A stretch of 64,000 nt of DNA from DASRDU01 sp035652435 (GCA_035652435.1 DASRDU010000162.1:1-64000); one strand, 5' to 3'. Numbered from the stretch's first letter, positions 8,469 through 17,538 are shown. The notes: generated from the letters alone by a model not told the origin. Made by a program: numbers and translations.

Positions 8469-10031
8469 TCAATGAGAGACAGCTTTTTCAGCGCCCAGCC
8501 CGGTATTGGCCCGGACGTTCAGCTCAGTAAACTTCGCTTCCGCCTCCGGCTCGCGGCCCAGCATCGTGCCCGCGAACGCCCCCAGGAATCCGAGCGGGAT
8601 GCTGATGATCCCGGGATTTTCGAGCGGGAAGATCGGACTCGTTTTCATGATGCTCGGGCTCAGCAGAATCAGAATCAGCGACGAGAGCAATCCGGTCGCG
8701 AGCCCCGTCACCGCGCCCTTTGTATTGAACCTGCGCCAGAACAGCGACAGCACAATGACCGGCAGATTCGCCGATGCCGCGACTGCGAACGCCAGCGCCA
8801 CCAGAAACGCCACGTTCGCATTCGGCCCGAGCAGGATCGCGATCAGAATCGAGACTGCGCCGACGACGAACGCGGTGACGCGGGCTACGCGGACTTCCTC
8901 GCCCGGCGCCCGCTCCCTGCCGTGGTGCAGCACGTTCGTCCAGAAGTCGTGCGCGAAGGATGTTGATGCGGAAATCGTCAGCCCGGCAACGACCGCCAGA
9001 ATCGTCGCGAACGCAATCGCCGAGATGAACGCAAAGAACACGTTGCCCGCCAGGGCCTGAGCCAGCAGCGGCGCGCTCATATTCGTGCCGCCGTTTTTCG
9101 CAATGAAGTCCCGCCCGACAATCGTCGCCGCGCCGAAGCCCAGGAACGTCGTCAGAATATAAAAGCTGCCGATGATCGCCATCGCCCAGACGACGCTGAC
9201 GCGCGCCGTCTTCGCGTCCGGCACGGTGTAAAAGCGCGTCAGGATGTGCGGCAGCCCCGCCGTGCCGAAGATCAACGCCATCCCGAGCGAGATCAGATCG
9301 AGCGCGCCGTATGGCGGCTTGTAACGCAACCCCGGTTGCAGGAAATTCTGCGTGACCAGATTCCCTTTGGCGTCGTGATAGCTCACTTGGGTGATGGCGT
9401 TGAAGAAATCGCCGAAGCTGAACCCGAAATGCGCCAGCACCAGCACGCTCAGCAGAATCGTGCCACTCATCAGCAGAATCGCCTTGACGATCTGCACCCA
9501 TGTCGTCGCCAGCATCCCGCCGAACACGACGTAGACGATCATCAGCACCCCGACGCCCGTCACCGCGGCCTGAAAGCTGATGCCCGAATCCTTGAGTAAC
9601 AGCGAGACCAGCGCGCCCGCGCCGACCATCTGCGCGATCATATAAAACGTGCTGACGGTGAGCGTGCTGAGCGCGCCCATCGCGCGCACGGGGCGCGGGC
9701 GGAGCCGGTAAGCCAGCACGTCGGCCATCGTGTATTTGCCCGCGTTGCGCAGCGGCTCGGCGACGACGAGCAGCACGGTCAGGTAAGCCACCAGCCACCC
9801 GACCGAGTACATGAACCCGTCGTAGCCCTGAAACGCGATGATCCCCGCGATGCCCAGGAATGACGCGGCGCTCATGTAATCGCCCGCGACTGCGATCCCG
9901 TTCTGCCACGCCGTCAGCGAACGCCCGGCGGCAAAGTACGCGCTCGAACCGGCCGACCTCCGCGCCGCCCAGTAAGTGATCCCCAGCGTGATCAGGATGA
10001 AAACCAGAAACATCAACAGTGCGACTGACAT
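8469..10031 (-). CDS. actP: Sodium:solute symporter, acetate permease-like (ActP)
   Basis: This 520-residue membrane protein of the SSS (sodium:solute symporter) family has about 13 hydrophobic helices. Diagnostic stretches include SAYFAAGRSLTAWQNGIAVA, GDYMSAASFLGIAGIIAF and ATTWVQIVKAILLMSGT, all typical of ActP/YjcG-type monocarboxylate carriers. It probably imports acetate with Na+ or H+. It starts 3 bases after the DUF485 gene ends, and its ribosome site (GGGGG) lies inside that gene's end, so the two are translationally close. acs follows downstream. The substrate comes from operon context and family. Confidence 0.9.
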   Translation of the reverse strand: MSVALLMFLVFILITLGITYWAARRSAGSSAYFAAGRSLTAWQNGIAVAGDYMSAASFLGIAGIIAFQGYDGFMYSVGWLVAYLTVLLVVAEPLRNAGKYTMADVLAYRLRPRPVRAMGALSTLTVSTFYMIAQMVGAGALVSLLLKDSGISFQAAVTGVGVLMIVYVVFGGMLATTWVQIVKAILLMSGTILLSVLVLAHFGFSFGDFFNAITQVSYHDAKGNLVTQNFLQPGLRYKPPYGALDLISLGMALIFGTAGLPHILTRFYTVPDAKTARVSVVWAMAIIGSFYILTTFLGFGAATIVGRDFIAKNGGTNMSAPLLAQALAGNVFFAFISAIAFATILAVVAGLTISASTSFAHDFWTNVLHHGRERAPGEEVRVARVTAFVVGAVSILIAILLGPNANVAFLVALAFAVAASANLPVIVLSLFWRRFNTKGAVTGLATGLLSSLILILLSPSIMKTSPIFPLENPGIISIPLGFLGAFAGTMLGREPEAEAKFTELNVRANTGLGAEKAVSH

Positions 10032-10034
10032 TGA

Positions 10035-10475
10035 TTACCGGCCCCCTTTCGTCACCCTGCTGATAATCCGGCGGGCCATCTCATCAAACCGCCCCGCCGC
10101 CCGCACGTAAAGCGCCGCGATGACCCAGGCCATGAAAAACTGGGAGAGCGCGAACAGGTAAGCCAGATTGATGACTCCGAAAACTTTCCGATCCATCAGC
10201 TGCGGCGCGTAACCGACCAGCACCGGCAAAGCAAAATAGTAAGTGATAAAGAAGACAGTTGCCGGCACGATGAATTTCCTTTTCTCCGCCACCAGCCTTT
10301 TGAATTCGTCCGTCGCGGCCACGCGCTCCCAGTCGGCAACGTCCACATCCTCGTCAGCCGTCAGTTCGTGCGCGGGCTTCTGCCGGTCGCGCCCGAGCGG
10401 GGCGACATCCGTTTCGGCGCCCACTACCGGGGTCAGATCTCCGGCTTCAAATTCACTCTTTTCTCCCTGTGCCAT
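10035..10475 (-). CDS. DUF485 membrane protein associated with the acetate symporter
   Basis: The 146-residue protein contains the DUF485 (YjcH-like) domain: a cytoplasmic helix WERVAATDEFKRLVAEKRKF followed by two membrane helices (VPATVFFITYYFALPVLVGY and NLAYLFALSQFFMAWVIAAL). Proteins of this kind sit directly upstream of ActP-type symporters and are thought to be small accessory subunits. The first 50 residues are a polar extension longer than in E. coli YjcH. The ATG at 10475 is chosen because GAGGAG precedes it by about 7 bases; an upstream frame extension to 10577 lacks a ribosome site. It is first in the DUF485-actP-acs operon. Confidence 0.88.
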   Translation of the reverse strand: MAQGEKSEFEAGDLTPVVGAETDVAPLGRDRQKPAHELTADEDVDVADWERVAATDEFKRLVAEKRKFIVPATVFFITYYFALPVLVGYAPQLMDRKVFGVINLAYLFALSQFFMAWVIAALYVRAAGRFDEMARRIISRVTKGGR

Positions 10476-10784
10476 CAGCCTTCTCCTCGCTTTTGCCGGC
10501 AGGCCGGAATCGCTTGACGCTTCTTCCCGAAGAGGAACGATGAACAAACCCCTCGCAGATACAGCACGAACTTTCATCGGCGGTCTTTCCCGGATTTCCT
10601 GTTACGTCTGAAAACGAATTGAGGGGGTGAAAACTTCCAGCTTTGCGAGCCGGCATTATAGGGTAACTCCCCCGTCCACACCAAAGCGCGGCCAGAGTCT
10701 CGGTTGTCGCTTGCGACAAGGTGTCACGATGAGTAGGATACCGCGCACAGCACGATTGCCAACAACCGAAGAGGAGACGAAAGA
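10476..10784. other. Divergent promoter region of the acetate operon and pterin dehydratase
   Basis: The 309-base gap lies between the leftward acetate operon and the rightward pterin carbinolamine dehydratase gene. It contains the palindrome described at 10704-10719. No further gene is supported. Confidence 0.45.
10704..10719. promoter_or_regulatory. Perfect palindrome, possible operator
   Basis: TTGTCGC and GCGACAA form 7-base inverted arms around a TT spacer in the divergent promoter region, about 65 bases before the dehydratase start. The size and symmetry suit a dimeric repressor. No regulator gene is adjacent. Confidence 0.35.
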
Positions 10785-11159
10785 ATGCCGACAGCGACGA
10801 AAAAAGCTTCAGCGAGACCGGCGAAAAAAGGGTCGAAACTGGCGAAGAAGACCTGCGTCCCGTGCCGCGGCGGAGTCCCGGCGCTCAAGGGGAAGGAGAT
10901 CACAAAGCTGCTCAAACAGCTCGACGGCTGGAACGTGGTTGACGAGCATCACCTGGAGAAGACTTACAACTTCCCGGATTTCGCCGAGGCGCTCGATTTC
11001 ACCAATCAGGTGGGCGAGCTGGCGGAAGAGGAGGATCACCACCCGGACATTTACCTGGCGTGGGGCAAAGTCGGGATCACGATCTGGACTCATAAGGTCG
11101 GCGGGCTGACGGAGAGCGATTTCATTCTGGCGGCGAAGATTGATGAATTGCCCGGATAG
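10785..11159 (+). CDS. 4a-hydroxytetrahydrobiopterin (pterin carbinolamine) dehydratase
   Basis: The C-terminal 95 residues form a PCD/DCoH domain, which dehydrates the 4a-carbinolamine of tetrahydrobiopterin made by aromatic amino-acid hydroxylases. The active-site stretch EEDHHPDIYLAW is clear, followed by GKVGITIWTHKVGGLTESDF, as in the family. The 124-residue protein has an unusual N-terminal tail of about 22 residues rich in lysine and alanine (PTATKKASARPAKKGSKLAK), then CVPC just before the domain. The ATG is preceded by GAGGAGACGAAAGA. No hydroxylase gene is in the window, so the partner is unknown. It ends at a hairpin shared with the convergent protease gene. Confidence 0.93.
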   Translation: MPTATKKASARPAKKGSKLAKKTCVPCRGGVPALKGKEITKLLKQLDGWNVVDEHHLEKTYNFPDFAEALDFTNQVGELAEEEDHHPDIYLAWGKVGITIWTHKVGGLTESDFILAAKIDELPG

Positions 11160-11168
11160 AATTGAACA

Positions 11169-11239
11169 CGGACGGGCGCGGATAAAGCGGATCAGTGCGG
11201 ATCAGATCAGCGTCAATCCGTAATATCCGCGCCCGTCCG
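11169..11239. terminator. Bidirectional hairpin built from the GCGGATCAG repeat
   Basis: CGGACGGGCGCGGATA (11169-11184) is exactly complementary to 11224-11239. The 39-base loop contains GCGGATCAGTGCGGATCAGATC, nearly identical to the copy at 8385-8460. A T-rich tract (CTATTTTGTCTTT) follows on the right. It separates two convergent genes and probably ends both transcripts. Confidence 0.7.
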
Positions 11240-11243
11240 CTGT

Positions 11244-12455
11244 CTATTTTGTCTTTGTAAATCTCACTGACCGCACATTCCCGCTCTGGTCGAGCATCGC
11301 CAGAATCAGCAGCATCTGTTTGTCTTCGCGCTTCTCTCTCATCTCCAGCGCCTGTTTGCCGTCCACGGTCTTCTTCTTGAACTTCTCGCCGAAGGTCCGC
11401 TTCAGGTCTTCGACCGACCAGTCAACCAGCAGTTCGACGCTGTCGAGAATGCGGTCGGATTTGCGCAGGCTGAACCGGAGGCCGCTGTAAAAACTCAGGT
11501 AGGGAATTCGGTATTCGGTCTCGGTGAGGGTTTCATGGTCTTTGATCAAGGCGGCGGTGCGCGTCAGTTCGGCGATCTCGCGCGCCCCGGACTGCCCCAG
11601 GCCGTCAACCAGCCGGTTGAAAAAAGCCAGAGCCTCATCCGGCCGGAGAAACATCGGCTCCTGCGGCGAACGCCCCAGGCCGCCGCTGACGGCGTTGCTC
11701 AACCGCCCCTGAGGGACAACCGTTTCCGCGCCGCGCGGGCTGGCCGCAGCCGGCGCCTTATTGCCCGCGACTTCGGTTGATGAGTGAAGCTGCGGAAGCT
11801 TTGCCACTGCGGTCGTCACCTGATCGCTGATCATCCCGCGCACGTAGTTGATCGGCACGGCGAAGTTGATGTTCTGCCCCGCCTGCAAAACCGAAGTCGT
11901 GATCCCGATGACCATCCCCTGATCGTCAAAGAGCGCGCCGCCGCTGCTGCCTTTGCTGATCGGCGCGGTGATCTGGAAGACGCGGTGCGTTTCGAGCCGC
12001 CGCATGCCGCTGATCACGCCGGTCGAAAGTGAATTGGTCAGCCCTTCCGGGTTGCCAATCGCGACCACCGACTCGCCCTGCTGCACGTAATCGGAATCGC
12101 CCAGCGCCACGACCGGCAGTTTGAAGCCTTTGATTTTGATAATCGCGATGTCTTTCAGTTCATCGAAATCAACCACGTCCACGGTCTTGTACACGTCACC
12201 GTTCGGCAGCTTCACCCGCAGGGCATCCGCGCCCTGAATGACGTGCAGGTTCGTCACGATTGCGCCGCCGGGCGTGACGATAAAGCCGCTGCCCTGCCCG
12301 ATCTCGTTGTCGCTTTCGTCCAGCTGCTCGATGACGACGACGGCCTGCGCCTGCGCCTTCGCGATCTCAGCCGGAGATTTGGGAACAGTCGTCTGCGCAA
12401 AGGCTGATGCCGGGATGAGCAGGGTAATAAGCAGGCAGTAGATCAGTTTTCTCAT
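11244..12455 (-). CDS. Secreted trypsin-like serine protease (S1C, HtrA-like, no PDZ domain)
   Basis: The 403-residue protein has a signal peptide (MRKLIYCLLITLLIPASAFAQ) and an S1C protease domain. The catalytic triad is visible as His71 (TNLHVIQG), Asp102 (LKDIAIIKI) and Ser171 (GSSGGALFDD). Such proteases degrade or refold misfolded proteins in the periplasm. Unlike DegP or DegS, no PDZ domain follows. Instead, after a serine and alanine-rich linker, residues 265-400 form a separate mixed domain of unknown type. The first ATG gives a normal signal peptide, although the ribosome site is weak. It is a single gene, convergent with the dehydratase. Confidence 0.87.
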   Translation of the reverse strand: MRKLIYCLLITLLIPASAFAQTTVPKSPAEIAKAQAQAVVVIEQLDESDNEIGQGSGFIVTPGGAIVTNLHVIQGADALRVKLPNGDVYKTVDVVDFDELKDIAIIKIKGFKLPVVALGDSDYVQQGESVVAIGNPEGLTNSLSTGVISGMRRLETHRVFQITAPISKGSSGGALFDDQGMVIGITTSVLQAGQNINFAVPINYVRGMISDQVTTAVAKLPQLHSSTEVAGNKAPAAASPRGAETVVPQGRLSNAVSGGLGRSPQEPMFLRPDEALAFFNRLVDGLGQSGAREIAELTRTAALIKDHETLTETEYRIPYLSFYSGLRFSLRKSDRILDSVELLVDWSVEDLKRTFGEKFKKKTVDGKQALEMREKREDKQMLLILAMLDQSGNVRSVRFTKTK

Positions 12456-12850
12456 CGAATCCGGATTAAATGTCAGAAATGATAATCAGGTTATGACGGG
12501 GCGCCAGTACGGCTGTTTGTGCTAACGCGGGGGATGGATTTAAGTTCCATCTTAAGTGAGCGCTGCTCGTCGGGCAAGGCATCGGGCTTCTATCACGGCA
12601 CCAGGATTTAATGTGTGGCTGACCCGGGCCTGTGTCTGTGTCAGGTCACGTAGCCCTGAACCCGGAAGCTCAGGCACTCTGGGTCCGGTGATTTCATCTG
12701 AAATTACTGGCCGCCGCCGGTCGGATTATTCTCTGCAAAAGCCCTGATGACAACCGTTCTGCCAGTGTTCCCACTGACCCGCCGTCCCCTGCGTTTGCTG
12801 TCCCTGATTTCAAGGGGCGGCTGATTGAATGTCTGTTACCGGAGGCGCTC
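12456..12850. other. Intergenic region between divergent genes
   Basis: This 395-base gap separates the leftward protease gene from the rightward 603-residue secreted protein. It must hold both promoters, but no clear -35/-10 pair, repeat or RNA structure stands out. A GGAGG ribosome site for the right-hand gene is at 12841-12845. Confidence 0.4.
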
Positions 12851-14662
12851 ATGACCCGTACACTTTTTTCCACTGTCGCCGCGCTGATTCTGCTCTCACT
12901 AACAATTACCGCTCAAACGCCCGGCGCGCCGGATTCGGGCACAAGTCAGGAGAAACAAAAAGCGAGGAAAGAACTGGAGCAGAAAGCAGCGGCGCTGCTC
13001 GATGAAGTTCTCACCGACGCGCAGGCGCTCAGGCTGCCTGAGAACCGGCTGCGCGTTCAGGCCATCGCGGCCAGCCTGCTCTGGAAGCGCGATGAACAGC
13101 GCGCCCGCGCGCTGTTCGGCGAGGTGAAACAGACCCTCATCACTCTGCTGAATGCGCCGGATGATGAGCAGACTCTGCGGCCCGATTCATTATGGCTGAT
13201 CATCCAGAAACGGCAGGAGATGCTGCACCTGATCGCACAACTTGATGCACCACTCGCCCTCGAATTCCTGCGCGCCACACGCCCGCCAATCGGATTCAAC
13301 GGCTACCAGCCGGAACACGACGCCCAGCTTGAGCTGATGGTCGCGGCGAACGCCGCCGCCAGAGACCCGCAGCAGGCATTACTCCTCGCGGAAGAGAATC
13401 TGGCGAAAGGGAAACTACCCGACGGCGTCATGAATGTTCTATACCAGCTTCAGGCGTCTGATCGCGCAGCCGCCGCAAAGCTCGCCTCCGACATCGTCAG
13501 CCGACTGCGTTCGACCAGCCTGGTATCGGGTTACGAATATTACAACGCGGCGCGCTCCCTGATTCAGCTGGCGGCCCCGAACGGCGGCAACGAGGAGCAG
13601 CAGGCGCAACCCGACAGCCGGAAACAATCACCGCTGATCGCCGAATCGGTGGTACGTGAACTGATCGAGCAGATGATCAACAACGCCTCGGAAGCCCTCG
13701 CAAATCCGCGCGACCCCGGCCGTCTTGAGATCGCCCGCTCGATGCTCAATGAGCTGACCTCTTCGCTCGCGCCGCTCGTGGAAAAATACGCGCCCACCCG
13801 CGTGCCAGCGCTCCGCCGCAACACGACTGAATCCGAACAGACTCTCAACCCTGCCGACAAGGCTTGGCGCGATTTCAACAAATTTGCGGAGAAGGCTTCG
13901 ATTGAAGCACTGCTCGAAGGCGCGCCGAATGCCGCGCCGGAGATGCGCAATGCCTGGTATCAGGGTGCCGCGAACAAGGCCATCGAGCAGGGCCAGGCCG
14001 AGCGCGCCCGCCAGATCATCACCGAACACATCACCGACCCCGGCCAGCGCCGTCAGATGCTCACTCAGCTCGATCACCAGATGCTCTGGCGCCTCCAGAG
14101 CGAAGGCAAGCTGGACGAGGCGCGCCAGGCACTCTTGCGCCTGCGCACCGCCGAAGAGCGCGCGTCAATCCTGACAACGCTGGCCCTCAGAGTCGGCGGC
14201 GGCAACCGGAAACTCGCCCTGCAATACCTCGACGAAGCCTGGGAAATGATCGGCGGACAGGCGGAAAACAACCGACAGCTTGATGCTCAGCTCCGGGTGG
14301 TGGGCGCTTACCAGCAGCTCTCTTCGGCGCGCGGCTTCGAGATCCTCGACCCGATGGTGGACCAGTTCAATGAACTGTACGCCGCGGCGGCAGTGCTTTC
14401 CGCCTTTGAGAATCACGGGACGTTCCGCGACAGGGAATGGGTTATGGCCAGCGGCAGTGTGACTTCCAATATGCTCCAGAACTTCACCCAGACTCTGGCC
14501 GGACTGGCGCGCGCCGATTTTGATCGCGCCAAAGCCATTACCGGCCGGTTCTCGCGCCCGGACGTTCGGACTCACGTCCGCCTCTCCCTCATCCAGACGA
14601 TTCTGACCAGCCGTCCCGAAGACGGCTCTTATCCTCGCTCAGGGCCACGCAGCGCCTGGTAA
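12851..14662 (+). CDS. Large secreted alpha-helical protein of unknown function
   Basis: The 603-residue protein starts with a signal peptide (MTRTLFSTVAALILLSLTITAQ). Most of the rest is alanine, leucine, glutamate and arginine-rich helix with a repeat-like texture (for example QGQAERARQIITEHITDPGQRRQM and GKLDEARQALLRLRTAEERASIL). This resembles tetratricopeptide-type solenoids. I recognise no enzyme motif. GGAGG lies 10 bases before the ATG. It may be a periplasmic scaffold, but that is a guess from shape. It ends about 100 bases before the RNA-repair-linked nucleotidyltransferase gene, and a candidate promoter lies in that gap, so they are probably separate units. Confidence 0.75.
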   Translation: MTRTLFSTVAALILLSLTITAQTPGAPDSGTSQEKQKARKELEQKAAALLDEVLTDAQALRLPENRLRVQAIAASLLWKRDEQRARALFGEVKQTLITLLNAPDDEQTLRPDSLWLIIQKRQEMLHLIAQLDAPLALEFLRATRPPIGFNGYQPEHDAQLELMVAANAAARDPQQALLLAEENLAKGKLPDGVMNVLYQLQASDRAAAAKLASDIVSRLRSTSLVSGYEYYNAARSLIQLAAPNGGNEEQQAQPDSRKQSPLIAESVVRELIEQMINNASEALANPRDPGRLEIARSMLNELTSSLAPLVEKYAPTRVPALRRNTTESEQTLNPADKAWRDFNKFAEKASIEALLEGAPNAAPEMRNAWYQGAANKAIEQGQAERARQIITEHITDPGQRRQMLTQLDHQMLWRLQSEGKLDEARQALLRLRTAEERASILTTLALRVGGGNRKLALQYLDEAWEMIGGQAENNRQLDAQLRVVGAYQQLSSARGFEILDPMVDQFNELYAAAAVLSAFENHGTFRDREWVMASGSVTSNMLQNFTQTLAGLARADFDRAKAITGRFSRPDVRTHVRLSLIQTILTSRPEDGSYPRSGPRSAW

Positions 14663-14695
14663 TTACGATCAGGCCGCATCTCAGGCGGGATTGGT

Positions 14696-14728
14696 TATAA
14701 TGCCCCGCGATTTCGGGGGACCCCGAAA
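14696..14728 (+). promoter_or_regulatory. Candidate -10 box and palindromic operator upstream of the RNA-repair cluster
   Basis: A consensus TATAAT at 14696-14701 is followed 9 bases later by TTTCGGGG-GA-CCCCGAAA (14711-14728), an exact 8-base inverted repeat. It covers the expected transcription start of the nucleotidyltransferase gene at 14765. No good -35 hexamer is visible 17 bases upstream, as is common for activator- or extended-type promoters. Confidence 0.5.
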
Positions 14729-14764
14729 CAGCCAGGGCAAGAACGCAGATGAGGGTCTTCACGC

Positions 14765-15700
14765 TTGACCAGCAATCAACCTGACAATCTGAACCTGATC
14801 ATTCCCGTCGGCACGCAGGTCGTGACTCGCGTCGAGGTCAAAGACTCGCGTGGCGAAGTCGTCTGCCCGCGCGGCGCAGTCGGTGTGATCGTCAAGGCTC
14901 CACTCGATGACACGCATTCTTACCGCGTGCTTTTTCCGAACGGGCTTGAAGCCGCGCTCGCACGCTCAGAGCTGACCGTCCGTAAAATGCATCAGCAGGG
15001 CGCGCTGGCCGAGACGGCGCCGCCGCTTGCGGAAGCCGGTTTATACGAGTACGTGATCTACCGATGCATCGTCGGGTCGCGTGCTTACGGTCTGGATCAT
15101 TCGGCATCGGACACTGACCGTCGCGGCATTTACCTGCCGCCCGCCGAAATGCACTGGTCACTGTTCGAGGTGCCGGGGCAGCTTGAAAACAAGGAGACCG
15201 AGGAATGTTACTGGGAACTGCGCAAGTTCCTGATCCTCGCACTCAAGGCCAATCCGAACATCCTTGAGTGTCTGTACACGCCGCTCGTTGAGACGGCGAC
15301 GCCGCTCGCGCAGGAGTTGCTGGCAATGCGTGATGTTTTTTTATCAAAGCTGGTCTACCAGACTTACAACGGCTACGTCCTGTCGCAGTTCAAAAAGCTG
15401 GAGCAGGATTTGCGCAGCCGCGGCGAGATCAAATGGAAGCACGCGATGCACCTGATTCGTTTGCTGCTCGCGGGCGTGACCGTGCTGAAAGAGGGTCACG
15501 TGCCCGTGCGGGTCGAAAGGCATCGCGACGCGCTGCTGGCGATCAGGCGCGGCGAATTGAAATGGGAAGAAGTCAACGAGTGGAGGCTGCGCCTGCACAA
15601 GGAATTTGACGAAGCGCTGGCGACAACGAGACTGCCGGAACGCCCCGATTACGAAAAGGCGAACGCGTTCCTGATCAAAGCGCGGCGCTCAATGACATAA
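14765..15700 (+). CDS. COG3541-type predicted nucleotidyltransferase
   Basis: The 311-residue protein belongs to the DNA polymerase-beta-like nucleotidyltransferase superfamily (COG3541, YcgL-like). The catalytic pattern is GSRAYG at residues 104-109 followed by SDTDRRG at 115-121, whose acidic residues would bind metal and nucleotide. Residues 10-75 form an extra small beta-rich domain (IPVGTQVVTRVEVKDSRGEV) not found in the second copy. A helical C-terminal half ends in basic residues. The start is TTG with GAGGG about 10 bases upstream; no ATG occurs before the beta domain. Close association with hen1 and pnkp suggests a part in RNA end repair or tagging, but no substrate is known. Confidence 0.84.
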   Translation: MTSNQPDNLNLIIPVGTQVVTRVEVKDSRGEVVCPRGAVGVIVKAPLDDTHSYRVLFPNGLEAALARSELTVRKMHQQGALAETAPPLAEAGLYEYVIYRCIVGSRAYGLDHSASDTDRRGIYLPPAEMHWSLFEVPGQLENKETEECYWELRKFLILALKANPNILECLYTPLVETATPLAQELLAMRDVFLSKLVYQTYNGYVLSQFKKLEQDLRSRGEIKWKHAMHLIRLLLAGVTVLKEGHVPVRVERHRDALLAIRRGELKWEEVNEWRLRLHKEFDEALATTRLPERPDYEKANAFLIKARRSMT

Positions 15701-15728
15701 CCCCGGGTGCGCTCCCGGAGAGAAGCAA

Positions 15729-16208
15729 ATGATGACTAATGAACGATTGAAAGCCGAAGTCGCGCGACAACCTTACCCGCTGCTGTTCGTCACGGTCAGC
15801 GGGGCGCATCTTTACGGCTTCCCTTCACCCGATTCCGATTACGACCTGCGCGGCGTCCACGTCCTGCCGGCGCGCGAAGTCGTCGGGCTCGACCCGGGGC
15901 GGGAGACAATCGAAGTATCAGAAAAGCGCGATGAGCTTGAACTCGATCTGGTCACGCATGACGCGAAGAAGCTCTTCGGCCTGCTCCTGAAAAAGAACGG
16001 CTACGTGCTGGAGCAGCTTTACTCGCCGCTCGTTCTGCACACCACGCCGGAACACGGCGAACTGAAAGAGATCGCGAAAGGCTCGATCACCCGGCATCAC
16101 AGCCATCATTACTTCGGCTTTGCCGAAACCCAGTGGAAGCTCTTTGACAAGGAACGCCCGCTCACTGGCATTAAGTCAGCGATAGCGCAAATGGTGACAA
16201 TGAGATAA
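15729..16208 (+). pseudogene. Second COG3541-type nucleotidyltransferase, C-terminus lost at an IS insertion
   Basis: The 159 residues shown contain the same catalytic pattern as the upstream gene: SGAHLYG at residues 24-30 and SDYDLRG at 36-42, then KKNGYVLEQLYSPLV. Similarity stops near residue 146 (about ERPLTGIKS), where IS4-type DNA begins. The last dozen residues (AIAQMVTMR) are read from the insertion. Compared with the intact paralogue, about 75 C-terminal residues of helical domain are missing, and they do not reappear on the far side of the mobile DNA, so a deletion accompanied the insertion. The ATG has GGAGAGAAG upstream, 28 bases after the first gene ends. The active site is present but the protein is probably non-functional. 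Confidence 0.8.
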
Positions 16209-17538
16209 AACCGGGCGAATGAACCTGACATCCCAACACATCTCGTCACCCGACTGCGCGCCGAACTGTCAGCAGCAGCGACGTGTCAGGCTTACCGCGT
16301 CGCTCCCGCCGACTTCTCGCGCCAGCGCGTGCTGACTCTGCCGCGCGTCGCGACGCTGATCCTGAGAGGTCACAAGGTGTCACAACAGAACGCCCTCAAC
16401 AAATTCTTCCGCGAACTCGATCAACTCGATCAACTCGTCACCGCCTCGGCTTATTGTCAGGCCCGGCAGAAACTCCGCCCGGAACTCTTCGCCCACCTCA
16501 CGCGGGTGACCTGCGACGAATACCGCGCGCGCGGGAGCTGATGGCACGTGGCGGACGTGGCGCGGTCATCGCCTGTTCGGCGCCGACGGGACGAAGCTCA
16601 ACCTGCCCGACACGGCGGCGCTGCGCGAGGCCTTCAGTCTCCTCACCAATCAGTACGGCGCGGCGGGCGCCGGCGTTCAGGCGCTCGGCGTCGTCCTCTA
16701 CGACCTGCTCAATGACCTCAGCCTCGGCGCCCACCTCGGGCCGCTGGCGGCCGAGGAGGCCCCCCTGCGCGGGCCGCTCTGGGCGCAGACCGCACCGGGT
16801 GACGTGCTGGTGCCGGATCACAACTTCGCCAACTACTCGGTCATCGCCTGGGCGCTTGAGGGCGGGCGGCACGTCGTCATCCGGTGTCCGCGACAGTCGT
16901 TTGCCGCCGTCAACGAGTTCTGGCTCTCGGGCGAGGCCGAGCGACTCGTGACGCTCGGCGTGACGCACCGCCAGGCGGCCTTCGTGCGGCACCACCAGTT
17001 GCCCGAGACCCTCCCGGTGCGGCTGCTGCGGTTCGGGCTGCCGACGGGCGAGACCGAGGTGCTGCTCACCACCCTGACCGACGCGACCGGCTACCCGCCG
17101 GCCGACTTCTATGAGGTCTGCGGCTGGCGGTGGAATCAGGAGGTCTTCTACGACCGCTTCAAGAACGTCGCCGAGGTCGAGCGCTTCAGCGGGCAGAGCG
17201 AGCGCGCCATCCGGCAGGACTTCGACGGCCTGCTCTTCCTGCTGACGCTCGAGAGCGTGCTGGCTCACAGCGCGCAGCAGGCGCTCGATGAACGCGCCCG
17301 GCCGCGGCCGGTGCCGCCGCGCGTCAATCGGGTGATCAGTTATGTCAGCCTGCTCGACACGGTCGTCGCGTTGCTGGCCGATGAGAGCGTGCCGGTGGAG
17401 GTCGCCCTGAGAGAACTCAGGCAGCTGCTGCAAACCAATCCGACGAGCCCGCGACCGGGGCGGAACCCGGAGCGCAAAGCCCGGTCGCAGGCTCGTTCGT
17501 TGCGCTACCAGCGCTACCGGAAACGACTCCCGGCTTAA
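16209..17538 (+). pseudogene. IS4-family transposase with a frameshift
   Basis: Coding sequence runs in one frame from about 16209 to a TGA at 16539 (including ADFSRQRVLTLPRVATLIL and SQQNALNKFFREL). It continues one frame over from about 16545 to 17538 (DGTWRTWRGHRLFGADGTK onward). The second part holds VPDHNFANYSVIAWAL and the catalytic C-terminal pattern RWNQEVFYDRFK, which matches the R-x3-E-x6-K part of the IS4 signature. Both parts together give about 440 residues, normal for the family. No standard start codon is present in the first frame, so the gene has at least one and probably two defects. The shift is +1; programmed frameshifting is not expected here. Confidence 0.8.

Noticed and set aside
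8524..9909. Long leftward open frame overlapping actP in another frame
   Set aside because: It is a composition shadow rich in Arg and Gly; the ActP frame has clear membrane helices and motifs.
14660..14764. Sigma-54 promoter with an RtcR-like regulator for RNA repair
   Set aside because: No -24/-12 consensus and no RtcR-type gene were seen.
16283..16951. Serine/arginine-rich open frame across the IS4 transposase
   Set aside because: The true transposase motifs are in the two other frames; this frame has no conserved features.
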